Of a stretch of 42,704 bases of DNA, positions 8,389 to 18,188 are shown piece by piece (within the stretch, counting starts at the first letter, position 1; the number at the start of each line of letters is the position of its first letter). A model generated the notes under the pieces. The model worked only from the letters and a program-made list of their open reading frames with translations. It was not told the origin of the DNA and ran no database searches. Source of the stretch: Lachnospiraceae bacterium. GTDB taxonomy: Bacteria; Bacillota; Clostridia; Lachnospirales; Lachnospiraceae. Where the stretch lies: positions 1-42,704 of the forward strand of contig CAAGQC010000036.1 of NCBI GenBank assembly GCA_900771995.1, written 5' to 3'. The position numbers and the translations under genes are program-made.

Positions 8389-10527
8389 TTATTCCTTTAC
8401 GAACTCAATTCTTCTGGTAAAGGAACGGTCTTCTGTCGTTCCGGGAACCGTCACCTGTTCCCCGGTATCCGGATTCGTTGTGGTGGTAGGTTCGCTGGTC
8501 ACCTGATAAGTCATGGTCAGCGTACCGCCCGAAGACGTCATTCCATTGATGTTCGTGGCTACCGGGAAAGTCGTAACCTTCGTATCCAGCAACACGGTAT
8601 CGTCATCCGCCACCAGTTTGATGCTGACTTCCATTCCCGATACATAATCGGGAGCTTCCGAAGTAGTGGGGGCAGCAATGCTGACATTACACTTGTAGGT
8701 GGACTGCTGTACTCCCTGGCTTACCTTGATATCAATGGAGGTTCCCTGATCCACATAGGAACCGTGGGAATAACTCTGGTAACAGATCAGCCCTTCTCCT
8801 ACTTCATCGCTGTAGATATAGGTCACACTGCCTACCGTCAGTCCGGCTTCAATGGCTTCTACCGTACCATCCTGCTCCGACAGACCGATCAGGTTCGGAA
8901 CACGGATCTTCGTGTCTTCCTTGCCAAGGCTTACGGTCACTGTGATCACACTGCCCTTGGGCGCTTTATTGCCCTCCGAAGGGGTCTGGGAGATCACACG
9001 TCCCGCTTCTACCGTATCGGAATAGCCTTCCGTCTTATTCACCAGAAATCCCTTGCTCACCAACTGGGTATTGGCCTCGTCAAAGGTGAGATCCACCACG
9101 CTGGGAACCTCTACGCCCTGGGTACCGGCACTGGCCGTCAGGGTCACCTTGCTTCCCTTGTCGATCAGTGCGCCCACACTGACATCTGTATTGATAACGA
9201 CCCCTTCTGCCACGGAATCCGATTCTTCGTAATTCACATCTGTCAGGATTCCCAGACTGGTCAGGGTACTCTTGGCATCCTCTACATTCATGCCCGTGAC
9301 ATTGGGCATGGATACCTTCTCTGCTTCCTTGCTCTCCGATTCCTCTGTCGTGATGATTGGACTGGCAGAACCGCCATTGTCTCCTTCACTCTTATTGCCG
9401 AAGATCTTCACGGCCAGAACGATCAGGATAACGCAGATCACCACACCGGCTACGATAGCCAGTACTGTGGTCACCCGTTCCATCTTGGGATCGTAATCGT
9501 AGTTGTCCTCGTCTTCTCCGTCCTCTTCGTTTTCATACATGGCTTCGGTGTCGGATCTCAGACGCATGGTCTCATCATGATCGGGCTCCTCGTATTCCCG
9601 TGCCCCCTGATAAGGTACTTTCCTTTTGATCTGTGCCATATCCTCATCGGAGATCATCCGGGTACCGCCCTCCATATCCGGATCGGTATTCACTACGAAA
9701 TCTTCTTCCGGATTGATCAGGGACTGTTTCAGATCCGCGATCAGCTCCGCCATATTCTGGTATCTGCGATCCGGAGACTTCTGGCAGCATTTCAGTACAA
9801 TACTGGCCACACTGGAGGGGATCTCCGGTACGAATTCCTTCGGAGAAGGCATCTCCTCCTGAATATGTTTGATGGCAATGGCCACCGTAGTCTCCCCGTT
9901 AAAGGGCACTCTGCCCGTCAGCATTTCAAACATGGTAATCCCCAGAGAATAGATATCGCTCTTCTCATCACTGTATCCGCCTCTGGCCTGCTCGGGAGAA
10001 GTATAGTGCACACTTCCCATGACATTGGAGGTGATGGTGTTGCTGGTAGCCGCTTTGGCAATACCGAAATCCGTCACCTTTACCTTACCGTCCTTGGAGA
10101 TAATAATGTTCTGTGGCTTGATATCCCGATGGATAATATGATTATTATGTGCAGCCTCGATCCCCATGCTTACCTGAATGGCGATACTCACCGCTTCCTT
10201 GTAAGACAGTCTGGCCTTCTTCTCGATGTATTTTTTGAGAGTGATACCCTCTACCAGTTCCATGACGATATAGTAGATCCCGTTCTCTTCCCCGACGTCA
10301 TAGACATTTACGATATTGGGATGCATCAGTCCCGCTGCTGCCTGCGCCTCGATCCGGAACTTGGATACAAAATTGGCATTTTCGCTGAATTCCTGCTTCA
10401 ATACCTTGATTGCCACATAGCGGTTCAGCTTATGACATTTTGCTTTATAGACATCTGACATACCGCCGGTTCCGATCTTCTCCAGAATCTCATAGCGGTC
10501 GCCGATCATCATTCCTATTTTGATCAT
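8389..10527 (-). CDS. prkC: PASTA-domain Ser/Thr protein kinase PrkC/PknB
   Basis: This 712-aa membrane kinase senses muropeptides or lipid II through its outer domain and phosphorylates wall, division and translation proteins. The glycine loop GTGGMSDVY is at residues 19-27, with Lys41, HRDIKPQN, a normal DFG and an SPE motif. An acidic juxtamembrane linker leads to one transmembrane helix (about residues 352-376). Three complete PASTA repeats follow, then an extra C-terminal domain of about 110 residues. A TTG start 18 bases upstream is possible. The ATG at 10527 has GGAGAG at good spacing and yields the usual N-terminus MIKIGMMIGDRYEI. The cognate phosphatase gene lies just upstream and rsgA just downstream. 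Confidence 0.96.
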   Translation of the reverse strand: MIKIGMMIGDRYEILEKIGTGGMSDVYKAKCHKLNRYVAIKVLKQEFSENANFVSKFRIEAQAAAGLMHPNIVNVYDVGEENGIYYIVMELVEGITLKKYIEKKARLSYKEAVSIAIQVSMGIEAAHNNHIIHRDIKPQNIIISKDGKVKVTDFGIAKAATSNTITSNVMGSVHYTSPEQARGGYSDEKSDIYSLGITMFEMLTGRVPFNGETTVAIAIKHIQEEMPSPKEFVPEIPSSVASIVLKCCQKSPDRRYQNMAELIADLKQSLINPEEDFVVNTDPDMEGGTRMISDEDMAQIKRKVPYQGAREYEEPDHDETMRLRSDTEAMYENEEDGEDEDNYDYDPKMERVTTVLAIVAGVVICVILIVLAVKIFGNKSEGDNGGSASPIITTEESESKEAEKVSMPNVTGMNVEDAKSTLTSLGILTDVNYEESDSVAEGVVINTDVSVGALIDKGSKVTLTASAGTQGVEVPSVVDLTFDEANTQLVSKGFLVNKTEGYSDTVEAGRVISQTPSEGNKAPKGSVITVTVSLGKEDTKIRVPNLIGLSEQDGTVEAIEAGLTVGSVTYIYSDEVGEGLICYQSYSHGSYVDQGTSIDIKVSQGVQQSTYKCNVSIAAPTTSEAPDYVSGMEVSIKLVADDDTVLLDTKVTTFPVATNINGMTSSGGTLTMTYQVTSEPTTTTNPDTGEQVTVPGTTEDRSFTRRIEFVKE

Positions 10528-10560
10528 ACTTGCTCTCCATTTCAAAAAAGCCGGGGTGGT

Positions 10561-11289
10561 TTACGCGCACGGCTCGATCAGTATCACACTGATATTATCC
10601 CTGCCACCATTGGCATTGGCCGCCTCCACCAGGCGCTCGGCCTTCTCCACCAGGTCTCTGGCTCCGCTGATAATCATACGGATCTCCTCATCTTCCAGCA
10701 TATTGGTCAGACCGTCCGAACACATGAGGACGGTCTCTCCCTCCTGTAATTCCACGGTAAAGAAATCCGGTTCCACCTTATCCTCGGCTCCCACCGCTCT
10801 GGTAATAATATTCTTGTCCGGATGATTTCTTGCATCCGCAGGATCCAGTTCCCCGATCCGGACCATCTCCTGTACATAAGAATGGTCTCTCGTGATCTGC
10901 CTTATCTTATTGCCCACCACGTAGAGTCTGCTGTCTCCCACATTGGCCACCTGCACAAATCTGCCTATGCAGGATGCCACCACCACCGTGGTTCCCATTC
11001 CTTCCAGTGCCTCATCTTCACTGGCTCTCTTGCGGATCACTTCGTTGGCTTCCTCAATAGCCCTGCGGAAAATCAGTGTGGGATTCTTCTCAAAAGAATT
11101 CTCAATCTGGGCAAGCATGGTCTCCACTGTCACCTTGGACGCATAATCGCCCGCGTTGTGACCACCCATGCCATCTGCCACAATGAACACATTCGGCAGA
11201 TTTCCCACCGGCTTTTCAGAGGTATAGATATAGTCCTGATTTACTTTTCTTTTCCTTCCGATATCGGTTATGGAAAACGTCTTAAGCAC
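10561..11289 (-). CDS. prpC: PP2C-family Ser/Thr phosphatase (Stp1/PrpC)
   Basis: This 242-aa metal-dependent phosphatase reverses PrkC phosphorylation. The metal-binding motifs are all present: NQD near the N-terminus, DGMGGHNAGDYAS, GDSRLY, CSDGL and GRDNISV. I chose the GTG at 11289 because AGGAGG lies 9 bases upstream and the product then begins at the conserved LKTFSITDIGRKRKVNQD segment. A longer reading frame from 11340 would add an implausible run of arginines and overlap rlmN. The GTG starts one base after the rlmN stop codon, so the two genes are translationally coupled. The phosphatase-kinase-rsgA order is classical for Firmicutes. Confidence 0.95.
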   Translation of the reverse strand: MLKTFSITDIGRKRKVNQDYIYTSEKPVGNLPNVFIVADGMGGHNAGDYASKVTVETMLAQIENSFEKNPTLIFRRAIEEANEVIRKRASEDEALEGMGTTVVVASCIGRFVQVANVGDSRLYVVGNKIRQITRDHSYVQEMVRIGELDPADARNHPDKNIITRAVGAEDKVEPDFFTVELQEGETVLMCSDGLTNMLEDEEIRMIISGARDLVEKAERLVEAANANGGRDNISVILIEPCA

Positions 11290-11290
11290 G

Positions 11291-12364
11291 TCAAACTTCC
11301 TCCTGTGAGATTTCCTCCGGGGTCTTCGTCTCCTGCGCATGACGGTGTCTCAGCTGTCCGCAGGCTCCGTCAATATCCCGGCCCATCTCCCTTCTAATTG
11401 TAACATGTATCTTCTTACTTTCAAGTTTATTTTTAAATGCCTGAATGTGCTTCGTATCCGACTGCACGTAATCCCGCTCCTTGATGGGATTCACCGGGAT
11501 CAGATTGATATGGCAGCACAGGGGCTTTGCCAGTGCGATCAACTCTCTGGCATCCTCTTCCGTATCGTTCACACCGCCTACCAGACTGTATTCAAAAGTG
11601 ATCCTTCGTCCGGTCTGCTCGAAATAATACTGACAGACCTCCATCAGTTCCTGAATAGAATACCGGTTGGCTATGGGCATCAGTTTTCTTCGCTTCTCAT
11701 CGGTAGTCGCATGCAGCGATAATGCCAGCGTGATCTGCAGCTTTTCCTCTGCCAGCTGCCGCATTCTGGGCACGATCCCACAGGTGGACACCGTCACATT
11801 TCTCTGGCTGATGTTCAGACCGTTCTCATCGGTCAGAAGATGCAGAAATTTTAAGATATTGTCATAATTGTCCATCGGTTCCCCGGTGCCCATGACTACC
11901 ACGTTGGAAACCCGCTCTCCCGTCAGTCTTGTGATGGCATAGATCTGATCCAGCATCTCCGAAGGCGTCAGATTCCGTTCCAGTCCGTCCAGCGTGGAGG
12001 CGCAGAACCGACATCCCATACGGCATCCCACCTGAGAAGAGATACATACACTGTTGCCGTGTTTGTACTGCATCCAGACACTTTCCACCACGTTGCCGTC
12101 AGCCAGTTCGAACAGGAACTTTTTGGTTCCGTCGATCTTCGACTCCTGTATTCTGACAGGCTTCACACAGGTATATTCATAGATTTCCTTGCATTGTTCC
12201 CTGAATTTTGCGGAGAGATTGGTCATCTCGTCAAAGCTTCGGGCCAGCTTCACGTGCATCCACTCGTACATCTGCTTTGCCCGGAAAGCCTTCTCACCCA
12301 GGCCTTCCAGCTCTGTCTTCAGTTCCTCCAGATTCAGGGATTTGATATCTTTTTTTGTATCCAT
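11291..12364 (-). CDS. rlmN: Dual-specificity 23S rRNA/tRNA adenine-C2 methyltransferase RlmN
   Basis: This 357-aa radical SAM enzyme methylates C2 of A2503 in 23S rRNA and A37 of certain tRNAs. The [4Fe-4S] motif CRMGCRFC is visible, together with the flanking VCISSQVGC segment that positions it. VMGTGEPMDN, SLVGGVND and the two catalytic cysteine regions (VSTCG and GACGQLR) also match. I chose the ATG at 12364, giving the normal family length. An upstream start at 12439 would overlap rsmB and add a basic tail without family support, though the ribosome site at 12364 is weak. The gene follows rsmB by 28 bases. Confidence 0.95.
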   Translation of the reverse strand: MDTKKDIKSLNLEELKTELEGLGEKAFRAKQMYEWMHVKLARSFDEMTNLSAKFREQCKEIYEYTCVKPVRIQESKIDGTKKFLFELADGNVVESVWMQYKHGNSVCISSQVGCRMGCRFCASTLDGLERNLTPSEMLDQIYAITRLTGERVSNVVVMGTGEPMDNYDNILKFLHLLTDENGLNISQRNVTVSTCGIVPRMRQLAEEKLQITLALSLHATTDEKRRKLMPIANRYSIQELMEVCQYYFEQTGRRITFEYSLVGGVNDTEEDARELIALAKPLCCHINLIPVNPIKERDYVQSDTKHIQAFKNKLESKKIHVTIRREMGRDIDGACGQLRHRHAQETKTPEEISQEEV

Positions 12365-12392
12365 TTTCGTTCTCTTACTTCTTGTCTCTGTC

Positions 12393-13706
12393 TCACGCTT
12401 TTCTGCGCAGTCTTGCATAATAGAATCCATCGGTCTCATCCGTTCCCGGCAGAAGCTGTCGCTCCTCTTCCAGTGCGAAGGGGAAGTTCTCTGTGATCCA
12501 GGCTGCCATCTTCTGATTCTCCGCAGGATTTATCGTACAGGTACTGTATAACAATACCCCGCCCGGCTTCACATACTGCCATCCGGCTTCCACGATCTGC
12601 TTCTGCAGTTCCATGATGGATCGCAGACTCTCCGGGGTGGCATGGTATTTGATGTCTCTCTTTTTTCCCATCACTCCCAGACCGGAACAGGGGACATCCA
12701 TCAGTACCACATCCGCGTACTCTTCCTTCTCCGGATCATGCACCGTGGCATCGTATACCCGGACTTCCACATTTTTCCGGTTCATCCGCTCCAGGTTCTC
12801 CCGGATCAGATCCGTCTTGTATTCCGACACGTCCCGGGACACCACATGCCCTGTCTCTCCTGCGAACTCTGCCGCTAGGATCGTCTTGCCGCCGGGGGCT
12901 GCACACAGATCCATGACCGTGTTGCCGGGCTGAATGCCTGCCGCTTCCACCGCCAGCGCAGAACTGGCATCCTGTACGGTAAATTTTCCTTCCGCAAATC
13001 CCGGAAGGACACTTACGTTTTCCAGATTCCCCGCCAGATATACATAAGGGAGTTCTCTGCTTTGCCGCAGGCTGACACCGGCTTTTTGCATCTCTTCCAC
13101 CAATGCCTCCTGCTCCTCTTTGGTCAGTTCCGTGGAAAAGCGCAGGGACACCGGGTGGATTGCCAACAGTCCTGCTAAAAGTGTTTCCGTTCCTTCTCTG
13201 TCGTATGCAGGCAGCCACAGATTCACGATCCATTCCGGCATGGAATATTTTATGCTCAGATATTTCACCGTATCCTTGGGATCCGGCAGCGGCATCTGCT
13301 CCTTGTTGCGGGAGATATTGCGCAGTACCGCATTCACAAAGCCCTTCAGCGTCCGGAATCCTCTTTTTGCCGCCAGTTTGCAGGCCTCATTGCATACTGC
13401 GCTGTCCGGCACCGCATCCATATACAGGATCTGATAAGTACTCATACGAAGAAGGCAGCGGATCAGAGGCTTCATCTTCCGAACCGGAACAGACGAAAAA
13501 CGATCCAGATAATAGTCCAGCTCCAGCTGTCTCTCTATCGTACCTTCCGTAACTCTTTTGATAAACGCTTTTTCTCTGGGATCCAGATAATCGTATTTAT
13601 CCAGCACAGCTTTCATCAATTTATGGGAAAAATCCTGCCCCTTTTCCAGACTGAGCAGGATTTCCACTATAATCTCTCTTGTATCGGTCGTTGCATGATC
13701 ACTCAA
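12393..13706 (-). CDS. rsmB: 16S rRNA (cytosine-967 C5) methyltransferase RsmB
   Basis: This 437-aa SAM-dependent enzyme forms m5C967 in 16S rRNA. An N-terminal NusB-like helical RNA-binding domain (about residues 1-140) precedes the Rossmann methyltransferase domain. SAM motif I is in MDLCAAPGGKT. The catalytic cysteines lie in MDVPCSGLG and in YSTCTINPAEN. Translation starts at TTG, with AAGGAGAG inside the last codons of the upstream zinc peptidase gene and only two bases between the genes, so coupling is likely. The gene order fmt-peptidase-rsmB-rlmN is conserved among Clostridia. The length is normal and no defects are seen. Confidence 0.96.
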   Translation of the reverse strand: MSDHATTDTREIIVEILLSLEKGQDFSHKLMKAVLDKYDYLDPREKAFIKRVTEGTIERQLELDYYLDRFSSVPVRKMKPLIRCLLRMSTYQILYMDAVPDSAVCNEACKLAAKRGFRTLKGFVNAVLRNISRNKEQMPLPDPKDTVKYLSIKYSMPEWIVNLWLPAYDREGTETLLAGLLAIHPVSLRFSTELTKEEQEALVEEMQKAGVSLRQSRELPYVYLAGNLENVSVLPGFAEGKFTVQDASSALAVEAAGIQPGNTVMDLCAAPGGKTILAAEFAGETGHVVSRDVSEYKTDLIRENLERMNRKNVEVRVYDATVHDPEKEEYADVVLMDVPCSGLGVMGKKRDIKYHATPESLRSIMELQKQIVEAGWQYVKPGGVLLYSTCTINPAENQKMAAWITENFPFALEEERQLLPGTDETDGFYYARLRRKA

Positions 13707-13708
13707 GA

Positions 13709-14428
13709 TTAGTCTCTCCTTCTACGGTTACCGCCATACAGCAGGATCAGGCGAAGCAGCTGTAATGCGGAAGAAGCAGCACCCGCCACATAGGTAAGGG
13801 CTGCCGCTGTCAGCACCTTTTTGCCGCCGCTTACTTCTTCTCTGCCTAACAATCCGTATTCTTCCACCTTCGCGATGGCTCTGTGGGAGGCATTGAATTC
13901 CACCGGCAGCGTCACCAGCTGAAAGATCACCGTCAGAGCAAATGCCCAGATTCCCAGCTGGATCAGTGTCTGGTTCCAGCTGAGCAGTACTCCCAAAAAG
14001 ATCAGGGGAATACTTAAGTTGCTTCCGATATTTACCACCGGCACCAATGCGGCACGGACACTCATGGGTACATAGCCGTGGGCATGCTGGATAGCATGTC
14101 CGCACTCATGGGCTGCCACGCTGACTGCGGTCACGGAAGTGCCGTTATAATTGTTGTAGGACAGCCGTACCGTATCCGTGCGGGGATCGTAATGATCGCC
14201 GTCATCGGAATTCAGGCATTCGATCTGTACATTGTATAAACCTTCTCTGTTGAGAATATTGCGGGCCGCTTCTGCTCCCGTAAGACCTCTCATATTCCGG
14301 ACCTTGCTGTACTTGCGCATGGTGGAGTTCACCAGTGCGCTGGCTCCCAGACAAAGTACCAGTCCGATCAGTACCAGAAAATAGGTCGGATCCCAGTAAT
14401 AACCATATCCATAATAACCACCGTACAT
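13709..14428 (-). CDS. YugP-like membrane zinc metallopeptidase
   Basis: This 239-aa membrane protein has a short Tyr/Gly-rich N-terminus, a first membrane helix and the metallopeptidase motif AAHECGHAIQH near residue 108. In that motif the two His residues and Glu form the HExxH active site. Three further hydrophobic segments follow, with a positively charged C-terminus. It matches the YugP-like zinc peptidase family often found next to rsmB and fmt in Clostridia. Its substrates are not known. The ribosome site AAAGGAG is strong and the length is typical. Proteolysis at the membrane is inferred from the family. Confidence 0.9.
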   Translation of the reverse strand: MYGGYYGYGYYWDPTYFLVLIGLVLCLGASALVNSTMRKYSKVRNMRGLTGAEAARNILNREGLYNVQIECLNSDDGDHYDPRTDTVRLSYNNYNGTSVTAVSVAAHECGHAIQHAHGYVPMSVRAALVPVVNIGSNLSIPLIFLGVLLSWNQTLIQLGIWAFALTVIFQLVTLPVEFNASHRAIAKVEEYGLLGREEVSGGKKVLTAAALTYVAGAASSALQLLRLILLYGGNRRRRD

Positions 14429-14471
14429 AGAAAAGTCTCCTTTCTATCTGTCTCAGTCTATCTCAGCGTTC

Positions 14472-15407
14472 CTAACGTTCCCCCAGAAGTTCTCCCGGCT
14501 GCACTTTTACTCCCAACAGAAAATCATGAGTCGTCATCCGCTTCTTGCCTTCCAGCTGCAGTTCCATGACCTTTAAAGCCCCTTCCGCAGCCGCCACTTC
14601 AAAGGAATCCTTATTCACCGTAAGGATCGTGCCCGATGCTTCCTTATGCACCGTAGCCATGGGAATTGCTTTCCAGATCTTTAACTGTTTTCCATGGTAA
14701 AAAGTATAGGCACTGGGCCAGGGAGTCAGTCCCCGGATCAGCCGGTCCAGTTCCACCGCCGTTTTTGTAAAGTCCAGTTTTCCCATTTCTTTCGTGATCA
14801 GGGCTGCATAGCAGGTCTTCGCATCATCCTGCTTCTCCGGCACCAGTTTCCCGGCCTCCAGAAGGGGCAGTGCCTCCGTGATAGCCTCACCGCCCAATAC
14901 CATCAGCTTGTCGTGCAGGGTCTCAAAGGTATCCTCCGAAGTAATGGGGATCTTCTTCTGATACAGCATATCGCCGGTATCCAGTCCTGCGTTCATCTGC
15001 ATAATGGTCACACCGGTCTCAGCCTCTCCGTCGATAATGACTCTCTGGATAGGGGACGCACCGCGGTATTTCGGAAGGAGGGAGGCATGGATGTTCAGGC
15101 ATCCGTATTTCGGCAGATCCAGGATCTCCTGGGACAGGATCTGTCCGAACGCCGCCACAATATAAATATCCGCAGGATATTTTTTCAGTTCTTCGATAGC
15201 TTCCGGGGTCTTGATCCGGCGGGGCTGGAATACCGGAATGCCGTGTTTTACGGCGCATTCCTTCACCGGAGGAAACTGTAATTCTTTACTTCTGCCTTTT
15301 GCCTTGTCCGGCTGGGTCACCACTGCGGTGATCTTATGGTCCTGTGCGATCAGTGCCTCCAGCGCTCCCACGGCAAAATCAGGCGTTCCCATAAATACGA
15401 TCTGCAT
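14472..15407 (-). CDS. fmt: Methionyl-tRNA formyltransferase
   Basis: This 311-aa enzyme formylates the Met-tRNA initiator using 10-formyl-tetrahydrofolate. The N-terminal catalytic domain has the conserved FMGTPDFA opening. The active-site region NIHASLLPKYRGASPIQ contains the catalytic Asn and His, and the conserved Asp is in AGLDTGDML. The C-terminal OB-like tRNA-binding domain begins near residue 205 and contains RGLTPWPSAYT. The gene lies 23 bases after def, its functional partner in the formylation-deformylation cycle. A clear AAAGGAGA site precedes the start. Length and motifs are standard. Confidence 0.97.
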   Translation of the reverse strand: MQIVFMGTPDFAVGALEALIAQDHKITAVVTQPDKAKGRSKELQFPPVKECAVKHGIPVFQPRRIKTPEAIEELKKYPADIYIVAAFGQILSQEILDLPKYGCLNIHASLLPKYRGASPIQRVIIDGEAETGVTIMQMNAGLDTGDMLYQKKIPITSEDTFETLHDKLMVLGGEAITEALPLLEAGKLVPEKQDDAKTCYAALITKEMGKLDFTKTAVELDRLIRGLTPWPSAYTFYHGKQLKIWKAIPMATVHKEASGTILTVNKDSFEVAAAEGALKVMELQLEGKKRMTTHDFLLGVKVQPGELLGER

Positions 15408-15430
15408 AGTCTGTCTCCTTTCCGGAAATC

Positions 15431-15913
15431 TTACTCTTCTTCCTCGTCCTCATAGGTCATCTCCTGCAGAGGTCCTTCCGCCTTTTCCACATAGAGATGA
15501 CCGTCCAGATGATCCAGTTCGTGGCAGATGGCTCTGGCCAGCAGTTCGGTTCCTTCTACCTCGATGGGCTTCATATTCACATCCAGTGCTACCGCCTTCA
15601 CATAATTGGGTCTGGTCACGATGCCAAACTTACCGGGAACGCTTAAGCATCCTTCCTGTCCGGTCTGTTCTCCGCTGCTCTCCACAATGCGGGGATTGAT
15701 CAGGATATACGGATCCTCTCCGGTGGTATCGATCACAACGATCCTCTTCAGTACCCCCACCTGCGGAGCTGCCAGTCCCACGCCGTTGGCATCGTACATG
15801 GTCTCCAACATATCCTCGATCAGTTCTTTGGTCCGGGGAGTCATCTCCTTGACCTCTTTGCATGTCTTGGTCAGTACTTCATCCCCATATTCACGAATGT
15901 TTCTGATTGCCAC
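15431..15913 (-). CDS. def: Peptide deformylase
   Basis: This 160-aa metalloenzyme removes the N-formyl group from nascent proteins. All three family motifs are present: GVGLAAPQVG, EGCLSVPG with the metal-binding Cys, and CHELDHLDG with two metal-binding His and the catalytic Glu. An acidic tail ends the protein. Translation starts at GTG 15913 with AGGAGG 8 bases upstream. It sits between priA and fmt with short gaps, the usual clostridial order. It has the short form typical of Clostridia and no sign of damage. Confidence 0.97.
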   Translation of the reverse strand: MAIRNIREYGDEVLTKTCKEVKEMTPRTKELIEDMLETMYDANGVGLAAPQVGVLKRIVVIDTTGEDPYILINPRIVESSGEQTGQEGCLSVPGKFGIVTRPNYVKAVALDVNMKPIEVEGTELLARAICHELDHLDGHLYVEKAEGPLQEMTYEDEEEE

Positions 15914-15926
15914 AGTTTCTTACCTC

Positions 15927-18173
15927 CTATAATATGTTTACAGGGTCAAAATCAAATTGTATGCTCAGTTGTCTGGGCTGCCACTGTCTGAGAGTCTCCT
16001 CCAGTCTGTCCTTTACCGCCACCAGTACATCATATTCCCCGTGCTTTACATAGAACACATACCGGTAAATATCATTGATCCTGCTGATATTGGCAGGGGC
16101 GGGGCCCAATACCTGTATTTTTTGCTGTTCTGACAAAAAGTCCATATTAGACTTTACCACATCTGTCAGTCTGAGGGCAAGCTGTTTTACATTTTCTTCC
16201 TCTTTGCCGTAGATCTGTACCGCCAGCATATGTGCCACCGGCGGATAGCCGGACAGCTCCCGGTACAGGATTTCTTCATTATAAAAGCTTTCATAATCCT
16301 GCGCCGCCGCACAGGTGATGGCATAATGATCCGGCTGGTAGGTCTGGATCACCGCTTCTCCGGGAAGCGCTCCTCTGCCGGCCCGGCCCACCGCCTGAGT
16401 CAACAGCTGGAAGGTCCGCTCTCCCGCCCGGTAATCCGACGCATTCAGCGACAGATCCGCCGCCAGGATCCCCACCAGTGTCACCTTCGGGAAATCATGT
16501 CCCTTCACGATCATCTGGGTTCCAATCAGCACATCCGCTTCCCCGTTTGCAAAAGAGGATAATATCTTCTCATAACTGTCCTTCGTCCGGGTGGTATCTG
16601 CATCCATCCGCAGCGTCCGTACCCCGGGATACAGTTCCCTTAATTTTTCTTCGATCTGCTGGGTGCCCGCCTTGAAGCCCAGAATATATTTTGATCCGCA
16701 CTTCGGACAAAGCTTCGGCATGGGCTGTGTATAACCGCAGTAATGGCAGATCAGTCTTCCTCCCTTATGTTCCGAGAGGGAGACATCGCAGTGGGGGCAT
16801 TTCATGACCTCACCGCAGGAACGGCAGGACACAAATCCCGCGTACCCGCGCCGGTTTAAAAACAGGATCGTCTGCTGCCCCCTGTCCAGCCGGTCCGTCA
16901 TCAGTTCCTGTAATTTTCTGCTGAAAATGGAGCGGTTGCCCTCCTGTAGTTCCTGTCTGAGATCCACCGTGTACACCACCGGAAGTTCTCCGCCGGTCAG
17001 ACGCTTCGTCAGGTGAAACATCCGGTACTCTCCCTTACCGGCACGGTAATAGGCCTCCAGGGAAGGAGTCGCCGATCCCAGTACCACGCTGGCTCCGTAG
17101 AGCCTTGCCACTTCCAGAGCGGTCTCTCGGGCATGATATTTGGGGGTACTTTCACTTTTATAGCTGTTCTCCTGTTCCTCATCCATGACGATCAGTCCCA
17201 GATTCGGAAAAGGCGTAAAAAGTGCGGATCTGGGACCGATGATCACATCGATCTCGCCGGCCTTTGCCCGCTGGCACTGATCGTATTTTTCTCCGGGGGA
17301 TAACGTGGAATTCATCACACTGACCCGGTCGCCGAATCTCTGGTAGAACCGTAACAATGTCTGATAGGTCAGGGCGATCTCCGGGATAAGCACAATGGCC
17401 TGCCGTCCTCTCCGGATCATCTCTCCGATCAGCTGCATATATACTTCCGTCTTGCCGCTGCCGGTGATCCCGTGGATCAGATAGGTCTGTCTTCTCCCGG
17501 CATCGAAATCCTTCAATACTTCCGATACAATGGTCTGTTGTTCTTCGCTCAGCGTATTGCGTGCTGTCTCCACAGATTGCATTTTCACCGGATTACGATA
17601 GCTTTCGGAGCTGATCAGCTTCGCTGCGCCGCTTTTTACGATGCTGTTCACCGTGGCTGCGCTGACGCCCAGTTTTCCGGTGATCCACTCATAGGGAATC
17701 GCCTCCTGCTCCGCCAGAGTTCTTAACAGCCTTGCCTTTGCCACCTGTTTCTTCCGTTCGCACTCTCCTAAGAGTGACAGGATCTCTTCCCGGTTCATCA
17801 GGCGTACCAGCTGTCTGTGTTCCAGCTTTTTCACAGACTGTTTTGCCGGCAGTACCGTCTTCAGGGCCTGGATCATGGTACAGCCATAATTGCGGCGGAT
17901 CCAGGCTGCCAGTGCGATCATTTTATCTTCCACGCCGGTCTCTTTTTCCGGGAGCCCGGCGATATCCTTGATCTTCTCCGGATCGAACTGACACTTCTCC
18001 CCCAGCGCCACTACATAGCCTTTGATCAGCCGGTTGCAGCTGCCGAAAGGGATCATGACACAGGCTCCCGGTTCCAGTCTGTCCCGCAGGCTCTCCGGCA
18101 CCCGGTATTGAAAGGTCTTATCCAGTTTTTCATGGGAGATATCTACAATGATATCCGCGTATAACGTACTCAA
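15927..18173 (-). CDS. priA: Primosomal protein N' (replication restart helicase PriA)
   Basis: This 748-aa superfamily 2 DNA helicase reloads the replisome at stalled forks. An N-terminal 3'-end-binding domain precedes a winged-helix region. Walker A is ITGSGKTEV, and the Walker B variant is MDEEQE where DEEH is common. Two zinc clusters are formed by CRSC-CPHC and CHYC-CPKC. The helicase motifs IGTQMIVKGHDFP and QAVGRAGRG follow. Translation starts at TTG 18173, with GAGGA 8 bases upstream; no better ATG exists near the conserved YADIIVDI opening. It lies 15 bases after murE. The Gln in place of His in Walker B is the only deviation noted. Confidence 0.96.
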   Translation of the reverse strand: MSTLYADIIVDISHEKLDKTFQYRVPESLRDRLEPGACVMIPFGSCNRLIKGYVVALGEKCQFDPEKIKDIAGLPEKETGVEDKMIALAAWIRRNYGCTMIQALKTVLPAKQSVKKLEHRQLVRLMNREEILSLLGECERKKQVAKARLLRTLAEQEAIPYEWITGKLGVSAATVNSIVKSGAAKLISSESYRNPVKMQSVETARNTLSEEQQTIVSEVLKDFDAGRRQTYLIHGITGSGKTEVYMQLIGEMIRRGRQAIVLIPEIALTYQTLLRFYQRFGDRVSVMNSTLSPGEKYDQCQRAKAGEIDVIIGPRSALFTPFPNLGLIVMDEEQENSYKSESTPKYHARETALEVARLYGASVVLGSATPSLEAYYRAGKGEYRMFHLTKRLTGGELPVVYTVDLRQELQEGNRSIFSRKLQELMTDRLDRGQQTILFLNRRGYAGFVSCRSCGEVMKCPHCDVSLSEHKGGRLICHYCGYTQPMPKLCPKCGSKYILGFKAGTQQIEEKLRELYPGVRTLRMDADTTRTKDSYEKILSSFANGEADVLIGTQMIVKGHDFPKVTLVGILAADLSLNASDYRAGERTFQLLTQAVGRAGRGALPGEAVIQTYQPDHYAITCAAAQDYESFYNEEILYRELSGYPPVAHMLAVQIYGKEEENVKQLALRLTDVVKSNMDFLSEQQKIQVLGPAPANISRINDIYRYVFYVKHGEYDVLVAVKDRLEETLRQWQPRQLSIQFDFDPVNIL

Positions 18174-18188
18174 TCTGTTTTCCTCATT

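Noticed and set aside
8140..10458. A 772-codon open frame on the plus strand opposite rsgA and prkC
   Set aside because: It is a mirror of secure genes on the other strand, lacks a ribosome site and shows His/Arg/Ile-rich composition without recognisable domains.
10528..10545. TTG start for prkC at 10545
   Set aside because: The ATG at 10527 has a better ribosome site and matches the usual start of the family.
11290..11340. Longer PP2C start at 11340
   Set aside because: It adds an Arg-rich stretch overlapping rlmN, while the GTG at 11289 has a strong ribosome site.
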